Notes: generated by a model from the sequence alone, not told the origin. A stretch of 64,000 bases of DNA from Brevibacillus laterosporus DSM 25 (GCF_002706795.1 NZ_CP017705.1:5121501-5185500); one strand, 5' to 3'; shown: positions 1 to 9,977, numbered from the stretch's first letter. Numbers and translations are program-made.

Positions 1-603
1 ACAATAGGAAGTATATAAACTCTTAACTTCATTAATAAAGACTGTTAAAGACCAACCATCAGATATACTGTGATGCATAGTGACCAAAAGTATATGTTCA
101 ATCTCCGACTTTTTGAGCAATGTTAACCGGACCAAACTCTCGGCACCAAGGTCAAATGGGGCCAGTGCTTCCTCTTCGCATAGACGGAGAAGATGTGCCT
201 CCGAGTACACGTCCCCTTCTTGAATGACCAACGGACTTGGGCTATCTATACACTGATAGGGAACTCCTTCACGCTCAACGAAACGTGTTCTAAGCACACT
301 ATGTCTTGTCGTAATTTCCTGCAGTGCCCGAAACAAGGCCTGCTTGTCCAGCCTACCACTAAGCCTCCATGCCCGGGGAATGTTATAATAGCCACTGTTA
401 TCCTCAAGTTTCGCTAGAAACCAAAGTCTTTGCTGTGCGAATGAGAGCTGTATATCGTCGTCACTTTCCGTTGTACTTCTAGGTATAACGACATACGGCG
501 AGATGTCGATGCCCTGCTTTTTAAGGAGAGCAATCAACGCTTGCTGCTTGTCAACAGATAACGAGTTTACTTTAGCGACTATACTTTGAAGATTATCGCT
601 CAT
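1..603 (-). CDS. NRPS, N-terminal condensation domain (partial, runs off left edge)
   Basis: Open frame of 201 codons with no stop before the window edge, so only the N-terminus of a larger synthetase is seen. It starts MSDNLQSIV. Residues 1-35 form a short helical N-terminal linker ending in KKQGIDIS, a common start in Bacillales synthetases. The condensation domain begins at about residue 50 (LSFAQQRLWFLAKLE, core C1) and contains RHSVLRTRF (C2) and the catalytic MHHSISDGWS (C3, HHxxxDG intact). The start is set by a strong AAAGGGGAG ribosome binding site 10 bases upstream. It follows the beta-branching cassette by 77 bases on the same strand, the place where the hybrid NRPS/PKS genes begin in bacillaene-type clusters. 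I infer that it is the first megasynthase gene of this operon; its substrate cannot be read. Confidence 0.93.
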   Translation of the reverse strand, partial: MSDNLQSIVAKVNSLSVDKQQALIALLKKQGIDISPYVVIPRSTTESDDDIQLSFAQQRLWFLAKLEDNSGYYNIPRAWRLSGRLDKQALFRALQEITTRHSVLRTRFVEREGVPYQCIDSPSPLVIQEGDVYSEAHLLRLCEEEALAPFDLGAESLVRLTLLKKSEIEHILLVTMHHSISDGWSLTVFINEVKSLYTSYC

Positions 604-680
604 CTCTTATTCTCTCCCCTTTATAATCCCTACAAAATACTTCGTTTTATAAGACTGCCTATACGGTTGACTCATTTCTT

Positions 681-1460
681 CTACTGGTGATTGTCTTCCC
701 ATGGAAAACGACCCGTTTCTACAAATTTATAAATCCGCTCAAGATTAGCCGAATCGGAAAACATTTCCCTGTTAGCGGATAACGCTATCAATTTAGATTG
801 ATAAAGCGACTGATGCAGCATGTTCATATAACGTTTATATGAAGAGATCCCGAATCGAGATAGTAATTTAAGACGACGCAAATGCTTGCCAAGCAACACT
901 TCACTCTCCGTATGGTATGTATCAACAAGTCCCCAAGCATGAGCCTGCTGAACACCTACCGGCCAAGTCATCAAAGTCATATAATGAGCCTTTTGAACAC
1001 CGATACGTCGAATTAAAAACGGCAGTACGCAAGCTGGAAACAGTCCGAATAATAATTCCGATAAACTAAATTGAGCCGTTAGATCAGCTAGTACAATATC
1101 ACTGGCTGCAACGAACCCTATTCCACCGGCATTAACTCTTCCACGTACGTGGGAAATTGTTATATACGGTCCATTTGACAACCTTAACCACAGGTCATAT
1201 ATGGGTTCCGGGTCCCCACCAGTAACACTTCTCTCTTCTATTTTTCGGTGGATGCTCTCGAAATCGGCCCCCAAGCAAAAAACTTCCGGTAATCCTTCCA
1301 GAACCACGACAGTTACTGCTGCTTCTTCACATAAATTCAAAACATGGTGAAATTCCTCAATCATTCGATCATTCATAGTATTATTTGCTTCAGGACGATA
1401 AAACTGGATGAAGCAAATCTTTTCTTTAATATGTACCTTGATCGTTTGGAAGTCTATCAT
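681..1460 (-). CDS. PksH-like enoyl-CoA hydratase (ECH1), beta-branching dehydratase
   Basis: Crotonase-fold protein of about 259 residues, very like PksH of the bacillaene pathway as I remember that sequence (TIKVHI, RPEANNTMND, VVLEGLPEVFCLGADF, ISHVRGRVNAGGIGF, SLSELLFGLFPACVLPFLIRRIG, VETGRFPWED). In this family ECH1 removes water from the HMG-type intermediate on an acyl carrier protein, the second step of installing a beta-methyl branch. The oxyanion-hole segments CLGADF and NAGGIGF are intact. I start it at the ATG at 1460, which overlaps the upstream synthase stop codon as ATGA, a typical coupled start; a GTG lies two codons earlier. The decarboxylating partner (PksI/ECH2) is not seen between this gene and the NRPS that follows. 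Confidence 0.92.
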   Translation of the reverse strand: MIDFQTIKVHIKEKICFIQFYRPEANNTMNDRMIEEFHHVLNLCEEAAVTVVVLEGLPEVFCLGADFESIHRKIEERSVTGGDPEPIYDLWLRLSNGPYITISHVRGRVNAGGIGFVAASDIVLADLTAQFSLSELLFGLFPACVLPFLIRRIGVQKAHYMTLMTWPVGVQQAHAWGLVDTYHTESEVLLGKHLRRLKLLSRFGISSYKRYMNMLHQSLYQSKLIALSANREMFSDSANLERIYKFVETGRFPWEDNHQ

Positions 1461-2713
1461 AACCACTCATACTCTCTATGGTACTCATTGATTTCTTTTA
1501 AAACTAATCTTTGCTTTCCGAAATTTGATTTTAGTGCTTCTGGAAATAAATTTAAATCCAACTTAGCATTCCTAGTACCGAATTTGACCATGCCGCTTTC
1601 TCTTAATAGTTCCTCATATTCGTCCATAGATAGGTGATAACGCTCGTTCAACTGTTTTTCAATCTCAAAGCGACGCAAATGCTCCTGACCTTGAGAGGTT
1701 ACAACCCCACTATAGAATTCCGAACAGCACCCTGACCCATAAGAAAAACAGCCAATTCTTTTGGCTGTATCAAAATCTCCATTATCAATCGTGCTGGCAA
1801 GTGATAAAAGCACAGAGGCTCCCATAATGTTACCGATACGCTGGCAATAATTCAGTCCTGGTAACACACGCTGTTCAAAGTCAGACTCTATCTCAGCAGA
1901 CTTGGCTTTAAGGATTTTCCGCATCATTGAACGGTGCGCCCCTTTCACCATACCTCCGAAAGGAGTATGAAAGCTGAGATATTGGAATGTCTTTTGATAA
2001 TCAACACCAACGACTCTTCTTTGATACTCTAAAAAAGTCTGTTCACAACAATCCAGATAAGACAATAGGGACAAATCCGCATTTCCTGCCTCGCTGTCAG
2101 GAACGGGACGGCATGTATCCATTACCTCATAACCATAATACCCATTAGCCCCCACATCTACTTGAAACATACTAGGATTTTCTCCAACGAGAATAGCAAC
2201 AGCCCCCGCTCCGCCGGTTGGCTCTGCGTAAGACCATTCCTCTGACAAAATGTCCCCCCCAGCGATCAAGAAGCGTGAAATATCAGTTGCAACGACAAGA
2301 GCTTTTGCTCCAGGTGAGATTTGGGACAACACAAAATTAACCGCTAACTGTAGTCCGGCAGTTCCTGAATAGCAAGCTTGCTTAAGCTCAAATAAACGAC
2401 AATTCCGATTAAGTCCCAAGTAGTGATGAATATAAGTACTTATTGATTTACTAAAATCTATCCCTGATTCCGTACAGGTAACTACCAATTCAATCCGATT
2501 TTTCTCCTCCTCAGATAAAGAATTCACAATTGGTTTTGCTGCATTGACCCCCAAAGTGATCGGATCTTCATATGGCAATGCCACTGATTTTTCTTTCATT
2601 AACAGATTTTCAAATCTACCTATGTCCAATTTTCGATACTCTGCTAACTGCATGACATCCAGATATGCTGTCCCACCAAAAACATTCATCGCTTCTATTC
2701 CAACAGAAACCAT
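1457..2713 (-). CDS. HMG-CoA synthase-like enzyme (PksG type) for beta-branching
   Basis: About 418 residues with the thiolase fold of HMG-CoA synthase. The nucleophile cysteine lies in ELKQACYSGTAGL, and conserved family blocks include VGIEAMNVFGG near the start, VVATDISRF and a C-terminal GSGCCSEF. In trans-AT clusters this enzyme adds a donor-ACP-bound acetyl group to the beta-ketone of the growing chain. The start is MVSVGIEAM at 2713, preceded by AAGGAGAT with a 7-base gap; in-frame codons further upstream lack a ribosome binding site and overlap the ketosynthase gene. It sits between the decarboxylating KS and ECH1, the standard cassette order. Confidence 0.94.
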   Translation of the reverse strand: MVSVGIEAMNVFGGTAYLDVMQLAEYRKLDIGRFENLLMKEKSVALPYEDPITLGVNAAKPIVNSLSEEEKNRIELVVTCTESGIDFSKSISTYIHHYLGLNRNCRLFELKQACYSGTAGLQLAVNFVLSQISPGAKALVVATDISRFLIAGGDILSEEWSYAEPTGGAGAVAILVGENPSMFQVDVGANGYYGYEVMDTCRPVPDSEAGNADLSLLSYLDCCEQTFLEYQRRVVGVDYQKTFQYLSFHTPFGGMVKGAHRSMMRKILKAKSAEIESDFEQRVLPGLNYCQRIGNIMGASVLLSLASTIDNGDFDTAKRIGCFSYGSGCCSEFYSGVVTSQGQEHLRRFEIEKQLNERYHLSMDEYEELLRESGMVKFGTRNAKLDLNLFPEALKSNFGKQRLVLKEINEYHREYEWL

Positions 2714-2732
2714 TATGTTTATCTCCTTACCA

Positions 2733-3962
2733 CTAATACAAATTTTGTAAACAAACTGCCGTATTGATACCACCAAATCCCATGCTTAAACTTAGTGCAT
2801 GTTTAATCTTGTGTGAAATCGACTGCTCTCGCACCCAATTAAATGAAGGCTCTATCGGGTTTTCCAAATTTCTAGTGGGGTGAAGCCGAGACTCTTTCAT
2901 CTGGAGCACTGTTGAAATAATTTCAACTGTACCCGCAGCACTTAGTCCGTGACCAGTAATAGATTTTGTTGCATTAATGTAAGCATGATCGAGTTGGCAA
3001 TTTCTAATTGCCTTAAGTTCTATTTCGTCCCCAACGATCGAACCTGTTCCATGCGGGTTTATATAATCAATATCTTTGGGTGTTAATCTTGCTTTATTCA
3101 ATGCCTTCTGTATCACGTGAACCTCTCCATCGTAAGAAGGATTAGGATTGCGATTTCCATCCATTTGTACAGCCCAACCTGATACTTTTGCATACGGCTT
3201 GACCTTGCGGCTAAGAGCTGTGTTTTGTCGTTCTATGACGACTACTCCGCATGATTCTCCATAAATAAATCCATCCCTATTCTCATCAAAGGGACGACAA
3301 GCCTTTGCAGGATCTTCTGCATAGCGCTCTGTCCCCATAGCACCTAACGCACGGAATGCCTGACATTCCAGATAGGAAATATCACACAATGCCCCCATAG
3401 CAATACAAATATCAACCTGATCTAACAAAACGGCCTGGATAGCCTGAATAACAGCTAGTTGACCACTTGCAGACGCCCCCCCAACCGTATAAGCTGGCCC
3501 CTGAATCCCAAACTGTTCTGTACATAACCCGCATAAGTCGCTATCCATAAAGGATATGCCATAAGTAGGGGGGATAAAAACAGAGCGATCTTTATAGGTT
3601 TCAAAGGTTTGCAACACATCTCTCTGTTGGATATTGGAACCTCCGATTACCAATCCGATACGTGCAGGCTCTGCTGCATCCAAATTGGCCTCCATCCATG
3701 CTTCATGAAGAGTGATCATCGCTACGTGACCTGAAAAAGAGGCTTTACGAAGTAACTTTTTAGAGAGTGCTTGCGGATCAGACAAAGATGCAATCTCAGC
3801 CCCGATAAATGAAGTCTCTTTTTGTCTACCTGGACGCTTCATAACTCCAAAGGCATGCTCTCCTCGTAGCAATGCAGAAGAAAAACCTTCTTTCCCTTGA
3901 GCAATCGTCGAAGTAACTCCGATGCCAGTAATGTACAACTCAGGCTGACTGTAATTTTTCAT
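2733..3962 (-). CDS. Stand-alone decarboxylating ketosynthase (PksF type)
   Basis: 409 residues with a ketosynthase fold. The usual TACSS active-site cysteine is replaced: the motif reads VGGASASGQ, with Ser at the cysteine position. That is the hallmark of the PksF/KS0 group, which decarboxylates malonyl-ACP to acetyl-ACP instead of condensing. The two histidine motifs remain (NPHGTGS and KSITGHGLSAAG). It therefore should supply the acetyl donor for the HMG-synthase-like enzyme next door. The gene overlaps the 3' end of the donor ACP gene by 23 bases, and the next gene begins 20 bases downstream, so translation is probably coupled. Confidence 0.94.
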   Translation of the reverse strand: MKNYSQPELYITGIGVTSTIAQGKEGFSSALLRGEHAFGVMKRPGRQKETSFIGAEIASLSDPQALSKKLLRKASFSGHVAMITLHEAWMEANLDAAEPARIGLVIGGSNIQQRDVLQTFETYKDRSVFIPPTYGISFMDSDLCGLCTEQFGIQGPAYTVGGASASGQLAVIQAIQAVLLDQVDICIAMGALCDISYLECQAFRALGAMGTERYAEDPAKACRPFDENRDGFIYGESCGVVVIERQNTALSRKVKPYAKVSGWAVQMDGNRNPNPSYDGEVHVIQKALNKARLTPKDIDYINPHGTGSIVGDEIELKAIRNCQLDHAYINATKSITGHGLSAAGTVEIISTVLQMKESRLHPTRNLENPIEPSFNWVREQSISHKIKHALSLSMGFGGINTAVCLQNLY

Positions 3963-4188
3963 ATAGAACCTCTGCTAATTCCCCGATGTTTTTCACACCA
4001 AAAAGCTCTACACGAGGAATATTTAAGTTCAATTCTTCCATTGCTTGAACTACAATCTCAGCTCGATCCACCGAGTTTGCACCTAAATCTAATAACTGAT
4101 CTTCCGATTTGAAATGATGATCCTCCAATTCCGGAAGTACCTCACAAATAATGCGCACAATCATCTCGAAAATCTCCTGCTTATTCAT
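3940..4188 (-). CDS. Stand-alone acyl carrier protein (AcpK-type donor ACP)
   Basis: 82 residues, entirely one carrier-protein domain. The phosphopantetheine serine lies in [13 protein letters not shown], at about residue 38. Its position directly before the decarboxylating KS and the HMG-synthase-like gene marks it as the donor ACP that carries malonyl and then acetyl for beta-branching, as AcpK does for bacillaene. The ATG overlaps the stop of the upstream AT gene (ATGAATAA), and the GGAGG binding site lies inside that gene's last codons, so the two are translationally coupled. The PPTase of this operon presumably activates it. Confidence 0.92.
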   Translation of the reverse strand: MNKQEIFEMIVRIICEVLPELEDHHFKSEDQLLDLGANSVDRAEIVVQAMEELNLNIPRVELFGVKNIGELAEVLYEKLQSA

Positions 4189-7100
4189 ATTTTCCTCCTA
4201 AAATAGTTTGATTTAGCAAAAATGAATGAATTCTATCATTGAGTAAGTCTGCAGTTGCTTTCATGATTTTGATACCGATCTTATCCACGTGCCGATTCCG
4301 CCAGTTATCTAATTCGGTACCTTTCACCCATTGATTAAAAGCTCCCAAAGCAGGTCCGCAGTGAATCTGATAATCTACTCTGGATTCTTCACTACCACTT
4401 AAAGCTAAGCGTGTACCGTATCCAAAATACCATCTAAAGACCAAAGCCATTTTATGCTTCGGATTTTGCTCAGCCTTCTCAATCTCTTGGGCTGGATAAT
4501 AGGCCTTAATCTCCTGATACACCTCTGCGATACTTCGCTTAAAATATTTTTCCTGAATTTGCTTTAATGTTTGCTCATCTATTTCATCTAACGAATTATA
4601 TCGACGATATAATTCGTGCAATTTGTTGGCCCGCGATGGGAAAAATAACCCTTTTTTCAGCACCTGAACTTTACTGCCCATTTCAAAACTATCCCCTGCC
4701 GGAGCATAGTCCGTATCCTGAACATTCATTTGCAGCAATAAATCTTTTACCCTGTCGCTTGTTCCTGCCTCTACCGTACATTGATTAATCGAACCAGTAA
4801 GGATAAAATCTGCACCTAACATAAACGCGGCCATCGCTGCTTCGGGAGTTCCAATTCCTCCTGCAGCGCCAATTCGTACCCGCTTATGATATTTGTACTT
4901 TTCCATCATTTCGTTCCGCAACCGTGACATGGATGGAATTAGGGTATAAGCGACTCCGCCATCGGTATGACCAGCTGAATCGGCTTCAACGCATATATCA
5001 TCAGCAACAGGAACTTCTCTTGATAATTCAGCTTCTTCCGGTGTAATTTGATTTTTTTTCAGCAGTTCTTGAAGAATATGCTCCGGAGCAGGGCTTAGGA
5101 AGGTTTCCGCAACTTCCGGTCGAGATACTTTTGCTATAATCTTATGTAAAGTGACCACATTCCCATTGGAATCTCGTTTTAATCCTTTAGCGTGAAATCG
5201 AACGAGAGACGGTGTAACGGTTAGAAAAGCCGATGCCTCTACATTTCTAACTTGCATACGTAGGAGAAGATCAATCATTTTATTTTCTCGTTCCGCATTT
5301 CTCAAATTATGCACCAAGTTAACACCGTAGGCTTGTCCATGAGCAATATGGTATTGAATATACCTGATACTATCTTCGGTCTGCTGTAAATCCAAACCCC
5401 CAGTACCAAAAAAACCCATCATTCCAAGCTTCGCCATACATACAACCAATTCTTTTGAAGAAATTCCATGATACATTCCACCGGCAAGGTAAGCGTATTG
5501 CAGGCTATAATCTTCTTTAAACTCGGAGTCGCCTAAAGATTCGGCTGTTATCTGATTGGAAAATGAGCACTCTAATGCAACTGAATTTGTCGATGACTGC
5601 GCTCTGGATTTAGAAGAGTTAAGCGTAACAACTGCTGGTGGCCTCTCCATTTCTTGTACCTGACTAAGCCAAGGATTTACTGGTTCATCATTGTATTCAA
5701 CTTCCATCCCAACGGCCATTGGATTCATTTCACTCCATACTTGCCTTTCTTGGTAGATATCAACTTTCAAGGGCTCTACTTCCCTTTTAATTTTTTCAAC
5801 TAATTTACTCAAGACCGTTCCAGGACCAATTTCTAAAAAATCCGAAACCCCCATCCCCATAAGATACTGTATCGATTCCGTCCACCGCACCGGCTGAACT
5901 ATTTGCTCAATTATATTGGTCTTGATTTCAGTCAATCGGTATGGTCTTGCCGTAAAGTTAGAAATGACCGGGATTCTAAATGATTGAAAATTGAAATTTC
6001 CGATATACTCTGAAAATCTCTGTTTTGCTTCTAACATGTAACGTGAATGAAAGGCACCACTTACATTCAGCGGAATATACATGGTTGCCCCAGAAGATTC
6101 GAAAATACCCTGTGCTTTAGCAATATCCGATACAGGCCCAGAAATGATAATTTGCTTTAAACCATTCAAATTAGCAATATCAATAGATGACAAATCATTT
6201 TCGATCAGTATCTTTTGTATTACTTCCTGAGTAAGACCCAGAATTGCTGCCATTCCACCGTTGGTTGCCTGACTCATCAATTCTCCTCTTTTTTTCACCA
6301 ATTGGAGACCTGTTTCAAAGTCAATTACCCCGGCTGCAAATAAAGCATTATATTCTCCTAAACTATGTCCGGCTACAAAATCAGGTTTCCTACCCGAATC
6401 TGATATTGCTTTTAAGTAACTTAACGCATTAACAGTGTAGAGCGCTGGTTGAGTATATTGTGTTTGATTAAGTTGCTTGTTAGGATCAGATAAACACAAT
6501 TCTTTGATACAGTAACCTAATATTCCACTTGCCTTGTTTGTTATTTCTCGGAATTCATCAAACAGTCCCTCCCCCATCCCTTTTTTCTGAGAACCTTGTC
6601 CTGGAAATAGGTAAGCTATCATTCTGCTATCAACTCTCCTTTTCTGGGTATCGATTTTCGATGATTTGTACTCCTGTAGCACATTTTCTAAACGATTGTT
6701 ATTTGATTGAAAAGCACTCAATATTGGAATACTCTTGGAAGTCGACCCAGATGCGGTGTTTTTTTTGAAAAAATGAGCAAGGGTACCGCTAGGCCCTAAG
6801 TCGAAGTAATTACCTGATGTCACACTTTCAATAGTCTGAATCGCTTCTTGAAATAAAATGGGCTGGCGAACGACAGACCATAAATAATCCCGTGGCAAAA
6901 AATTACGAATCTGAGCGTCTACACAAGAAACGATCGGGATTTTGGGCATACGAATATCAATTTTCTTTAAAAATGTAGTAAATTCATCTTTAATTGGATC
7001 AATGTATCGTGAGTGAAAACCAAAGCTAACAGGAATTCTTTGAAACAAGATATTTTGATTCTCCAAATAACTTTCAATTTGTTGTAGTGAATCGGACGAT

Positions 7101-7618
7101 CCAGAAATCACAAAATGCTTTTTAAAATTTAATGCTGCCAATTCACTTTGGTTATACAAAATTGGCTTTTGTTCGAATAGACTCGCCTCATCCATAATAG
7201 CTGTCATTCCGCCTGAAGGGCATTTCTCTTCTATTAATTTTGCTTGTTTAATTAGACATGTAATTGAATCTTCTATTGTTACCACTTCGGAAATGCAAGC
7301 AGCTGTATATTCTCCCAAACTCGTTCCAAGTACATAGTCAGGTTCCACTCCGTTGGCTATAAAAACTTGAGCCAACGCATATTCCACCATAAAAATAGCC
7401 GGATGAGTATATAGCAACCGAACAAATGGCTCCCTTATATGTTTATTTTCATGATATAATTTATGGACAATAGAGATTCCTACTAGATCTTGAACGATTA
7501 CATCTAAATTATGCATCCACTTTCGGAAAACAGCCTCATTTTCATACAAATGTCTTCCCATTTGATTGTATTGAGATCCCTGACCTGAAAACATAAAAAT
7601 TATTGGCTTACGATCCAT
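4181..7618 (-). CDS. Trans-acting acyl hydrolase-acyltransferase-enoyl reductase fusion
   Basis: 1145 residues in three domains. AT1 (about 1-310) has [10 protein letters not shown], the active-site GTSLGEY and FGFHSRY. AT2 (about 330-640) has [19 protein letters not shown] and GAFHSRYM. The third domain (about 700-1120) is a PksE/FabK-like FMN enoyl reductase ([41 protein letters not shown]). AT2 keeps the arginine that binds the malonyl carboxylate (KKRGELM, aligning with FabD RGKFM). In AT1 the same position is alanine (KQAKLIE) and the GHSLG histidine is threonine. AT1 is therefore probably a proofreading acyl hydrolase, and AT2 the malonyl loader that charges all the AT-less modules. Similar AH-AT-ER fusions occur in mupirocin-type systems. 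Only 20 bases separate it from the upstream hydrolase gene. Confidence 0.93.
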   Translation of the reverse strand: MDRKPIIFMFSGQGSQYNQMGRHLYENEAVFRKWMHNLDVIVQDLVGISIVHKLYHENKHIREPFVRLLYTHPAIFMVEYALAQVFIANGVEPDYVLGTSLGEYTAACISEVVTIEDSITCLIKQAKLIEEKCPSGGMTAIMDEASLFEQKPILYNQSELAALNFKKHFVISGSSDSLQQIESYLENQNILFQRIPVSFGFHSRYIDPIKDEFTTFLKKIDIRMPKIPIVSCVDAQIRNFLPRDYLWSVVRQPILFQEAIQTIESVTSGNYFDLGPSGTLAHFFKKNTASGSTSKSIPILSAFQSNNNRLENVLQEYKSSKIDTQKRRVDSRMIAYLFPGQGSQKKGMGEGLFDEFREITNKASGILGYCIKELCLSDPNKQLNQTQYTQPALYTVNALSYLKAISDSGRKPDFVAGHSLGEYNALFAAGVIDFETGLQLVKKRGELMSQATNGGMAAILGLTQEVIQKILIENDLSSIDIANLNGLKQIIISGPVSDIAKAQGIFESSGATMYIPLNVSGAFHSRYMLEAKQRFSEYIGNFNFQSFRIPVISNFTARPYRLTEIKTNIIEQIVQPVRWTESIQYLMGMGVSDFLEIGPGTVLSKLVEKIKREVEPLKVDIYQERQVWSEMNPMAVGMEVEYNDEPVNPWLSQVQEMERPPAVVTLNSSKSRAQSSTNSVALECSFSNQITAESLGDSEFKEDYSLQYAYLAGGMYHGISSKELVVCMAKLGMMGFFGTGGLDLQQTEDSIRYIQYHIAHGQAYGVNLVHNLRNAERENKMIDLLLRMQVRNVEASAFLTVTPSLVRFHAKGLKRDSNGNVVTLHKIIAKVSRPEVAETFLSPAPEHILQELLKKNQITPEEAELSREVPVADDICVEADSAGHTDGGVAYTLIPSMSRLRNEMMEKYKYHKRVRIGAAGGIGTPEAAMAAFMLGADFILTGSINQCTVEAGTSDRVKDLLLQMNVQDTDYAPAGDSFEMGSKVQVLKKGLFFPSRANKLHELYRRYNSLDEIDEQTLKQIQEKYFKRSIAEVYQEIKAYYPAQEIEKAEQNPKHKMALVFRWYFGYGTRLALSGSEESRVDYQIHCGPALGAFNQWVKGTELDNWRNRHVDKIGIKIMKATADLLNDRIHSFLLNQTILGGKYE

Positions 7619-7638
7619 TCCCTAACTCCTTCAAAGTA

Positions 7639-8307
7639 TCAAACATATTTATAATTTTTGGGTTGATTAGGCCGCATTCGAAATCTCACAAAAGTTTCAA
7701 CGTCGTCAATTTGAAAATATAAATTATTTTCTATTACATATTTCATAGGCTTACCCGGAAATATACCGAAAGAATGCCCTGGATAGATCAATACATTCGG
7801 TTCAATCATCGATCTAATTCTCTGCATACTCTCAAACATCCGGTAAGGATCCCCTCCATATGTACTACATATCCCACAGCCTTCTATGAAGATCGTATCC
7901 CCTGTAAACAAACTGTGTGATAACGAATAACACACTCCCCCGACTGTATGACCGGGTGTTAAAATACAGGTAATTGCAGTTTCCCCCAATAATATCCTAC
8001 TTCCATCATTTAAAACTTGCATATTGGAACACTGAAATTGATAAAAATGAGCCTCATGTATTGATATGTAAACTTTACAATTATATCTAGATACTAACGG
8101 TTCTACTAATTGAACATGATCCTCATGGGAATGAGTGAGTAAAATCATCACGATTTGCAAATTATTTTTCTCTATTACACTGCAAATTGCAGGCATATCC
8201 CAAGCTGGATCAACAATTGCTGCTTGCTTGGTCAAACGATCTACTATAATATAGACATAATTAATTATTTTTCTCCCTAATCTCAATACCATTACATCAT
8301 AAGTCAT
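7639..8307 (-). CDS. PksB-like metallo-beta-lactamase-fold hydrolase
   Basis: 222 residues with a complete metallo-beta-lactamase signature: THSHEDH (HxHxDH), GHTVGG, TGDTIF and a final PGHSFG. Such glyoxalase II-like hydrolases (PksB/BaeB) are standard early genes of trans-AT clusters. They are proposed to hydrolyse stalled or free acyl thioesters, but the role is not settled. The start ATG follows AAAGAGG with suitable spacing. The gene is the first one downstream of the internal terminator at 8376-8402, and the AT-ER gene follows after 20 bases. Confidence 0.9.
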   Translation of the reverse strand: MTYDVMVLRLGRKIINYVYIIVDRLTKQAAIVDPAWDMPAICSVIEKNNLQIVMILLTHSHEDHVQLVEPLVSRYNCKVYISIHEAHFYQFQCSNMQVLNDGSRILLGETAITCILTPGHTVGGVCYSLSHSLFTGDTIFIEGCGICSTYGGDPYRMFESMQRIRSMIEPNVLIYPGHSFGIFPGKPMKYVIENNLYFQIDDVETFVRFRMRPNQPKNYKYV

Positions 8308-8374
8308 ATCTTTGTACCTCTTTTAAAGTTGCCAAGTGCTAAACACTTGTTTCTAAAAAAGTCTTATCACCCTA

Positions 8375-8402
8375 CAAAAAAGAGGTGCTGAATATTAGCA
8401 CC
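8375..8402 (-). terminator. Intrinsic terminator inside the trans-AT operon
   Basis: On the minus strand a perfect 6-bp stem (GGTGCT / AGCACC) with a 7-base loop is followed at once by TCTTTTTT. It lies between the PPTase and the PksB-like gene, both on the same strand with no visible promoter in between. It would stop transcription of the biosynthetic genes unless bypassed. Confidence 0.75.
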
Positions 8403-8440
8403 ATAAACGTAAACTATCTACCGTATTTTTATCTTATGTT

Positions 8441-9187
8441 TCACAGACCTGCTTTAACTAATAATTGTTTGATAGGTTCGATATCTAATTTCATCTGTCT
8501 TGGATAAACAATAGAGCAAACTTCATACTTGAATAGCAGAGAGATCGCCTCGTATTGGGGAAAATTAACAAATCGACTGACAAAATAGCCATTCTGCTGT
8601 TCCATTCGTTTAAGTTCAAACAGTTGAAGTGGAACCGTAATCCCAGTCCGCAAAACTTTGGATAATGCCTCTTTTACCGTCCACAATACAGTCAAGAACC
8701 CTGAATAATGGGAATTTACAGTATTGGCTAACAAAACCTCTGAATCTGTCATCTGTGATTCCAATATAGACTGTAGACGTTCATCTATGCTTTCTAAGTC
8801 GATCCCCATTGGCATATAATCCGTATGGGCTATTGATGCTGCAAGCTTGTGACAATGCGTAATACTGACCTGATAATTTCCCTTGCGGGGATGCACCACA
8901 ACGGGATGCTGGAATATTCCCTGATCAATACAGATAGATTCTAGACGCTTCTCACGGATACACTTAGAAATTGCCTGCTTGGCAGCCATTCTTCCAGACA
9001 AATAGCTCTGAATTCGCCTGTCAAACTTAAGTAGATCAAAATAACGGCGCTCGATTGGATGCAAATAATAAACTTCCTTTGAGGCTTGACTCAAGCCCGT
9101 TGTCGGAAATAAAGATAAATACACTCTATAACTATCATCTTGGCTGTCAGTAATCGAAACTGCCCATCTATCATAGCTGCTCTCCAC
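8441..9187 (-). CDS. Sfp-type 4'-phosphopantetheinyl transferase
   Basis: 248 residues. The two signature motifs of Sfp-type transferases are present: MGIDLES (Mg-binding aspartate) and WTVKEALSK. The conserved SITHCHKLAA block is also there (normally SxSHSxxxA). It transfers phosphopantetheine from CoA to carrier-protein serines, so it should activate the ACP and the modular PKS/NRPS of this cluster and could also serve the second NRPS cluster 30 kb away. The start is a GTG preceded by AAGGAG about 11 bases upstream. It stands alone between the LoaP-hairpin leader and an intrinsic terminator. Confidence 0.92.
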   Translation of the reverse strand: MESSYDRWAVSITDSQDDSYRVYLSLFPTTGLSQASKEVYYLHPIERRYFDLLKFDRRIQSYLSGRMAAKQAISKCIREKRLESICIDQGIFQHPVVVHPRKGNYQVSITHCHKLAASIAHTDYMPMGIDLESIDERLQSILESQMTDSEVLLANTVNSHYSGFLTVLWTVKEALSKVLRTGITVPLQLFELKRMEQQNGYFVSRFVNFPQYEAISLLFKYEVCSIVYPRQMKLDIEPIKQLLVKAGL

Positions 9188-9328
9188 GTTTATCGAAGCT
9201 CCTTAAGATTTCAAAATACTTTACTATGAAAAGACAAATTTTCTACCATCCAAATATAGGTACAGCTTCGCCCTGTCATCTATATGTAAAATATACACTA
9301 CACTATTGCAATATGACCTCAAAGCTAC

Positions 9329-9354
9329 ACCAACGTACCGAAGCAACGATTGGT
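9329..9354 (-). promoter_or_regulatory. Candidate LoaP recognition hairpin (UUCG tetraloop)
   Basis: On the minus strand a 26-base segment pairs ACCAA with UUGGU, then CGU with ACG after one bulged base, and closes on a C(UUCG)G tetraloop. It lies 33 bases downstream of the loaP stop codon and upstream of the PPTase. LoaP proteins are known to recognise an RNA hairpin in the leader of their target operon. The match to the real LoaP element is my inference from position and structure. Confidence 0.5.
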
Positions 9355-9386
9355 TTCGACTCTGATTTTTTTAATCACTTAACTAA

Positions 9387-9977
9387 TTAACAATTACCAT
9401 TGTCTGATGGCGTCAACATCTCAATGCCGATATCTATCATTTTTTCATTTCCCATAATCTGTAGAACGATTCGAGCTCTTTTTTTACGTTTATCAATCTT
9501 CTTTATTATTCCTTCATTCCCTTTTAATGGACCATCATGCACTGTAACCCGTCCATCTTCTACATAAAAGAAGGAAAAGTCAATTACTTCGTCTTTCCCT
9601 ATAAGTTGCAGGACTTGATCCATTTCTTCGTCTTCAATCTTTGAAAATAATTCGAAATCATCTTCTTTAACATTTCCCATATCAAGCCCACATAATTTTT
9701 TATCTCGTTCGTTAGTGTTTTGATACTTATTTAGAAGACGATAATACCTTGGTATTTTCTTAAGTTTATAATAAGTTTTTACATTCATCTTAGTATTCAC
9801 AAAAACATAACCGGGAAAAATTGTTTTGCAAATTTCGTAATTCTTACCTTGTCTACGTTCTATTATTTTTCTTTTAGGTACAATTGCATGAATGCTCCCC
9901 CGGACAAAAAACTTATAAATCATTGTCCGAACTAAGTCTTCTTGTCCTGCTTGAACAAAAAGTACATACCAACCCAT
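9387..9977 (-). CDS. loaP: LoaP-type NusG paralogue, processive antiterminator
   Basis: About 196 residues. The N-terminal NGN domain begins MGWYVLFVQAGQED and includes CKTIFPGYVFVNTKM. A C-terminal KOW segment reads DGPLKGNEGIIKKIDKRKKRARI. This specialised NusG architecture, with its basic inserts, at the head of a polyketide cluster is that of LoaP, which in Bacillus velezensis lets RNA polymerase read through terminators in long antibiotic operons. I choose the ATG at 9977 because GGGAGGAG lies 12 bases upstream; the in-frame ATG at 10004 has no binding site. Downstream are a stable hairpin and an intrinsic terminator in the operon, both consistent with this role. Confidence 0.88.
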   Translation of the reverse strand: MGWYVLFVQAGQEDLVRTMIYKFFVRGSIHAIVPKRKIIERRQGKNYEICKTIFPGYVFVNTKMNVKTYYKLKKIPRYYRLLNKYQNTNERDKKLCGLDMGNVKEDDFELFSKIEDEEMDQVLQLIGKDEVIDFSFFYVEDGRVTVHDGPLKGNEGIIKKIDKRKKRARIVLQIMGNEKMIDIGIEMLTPSDNGNC

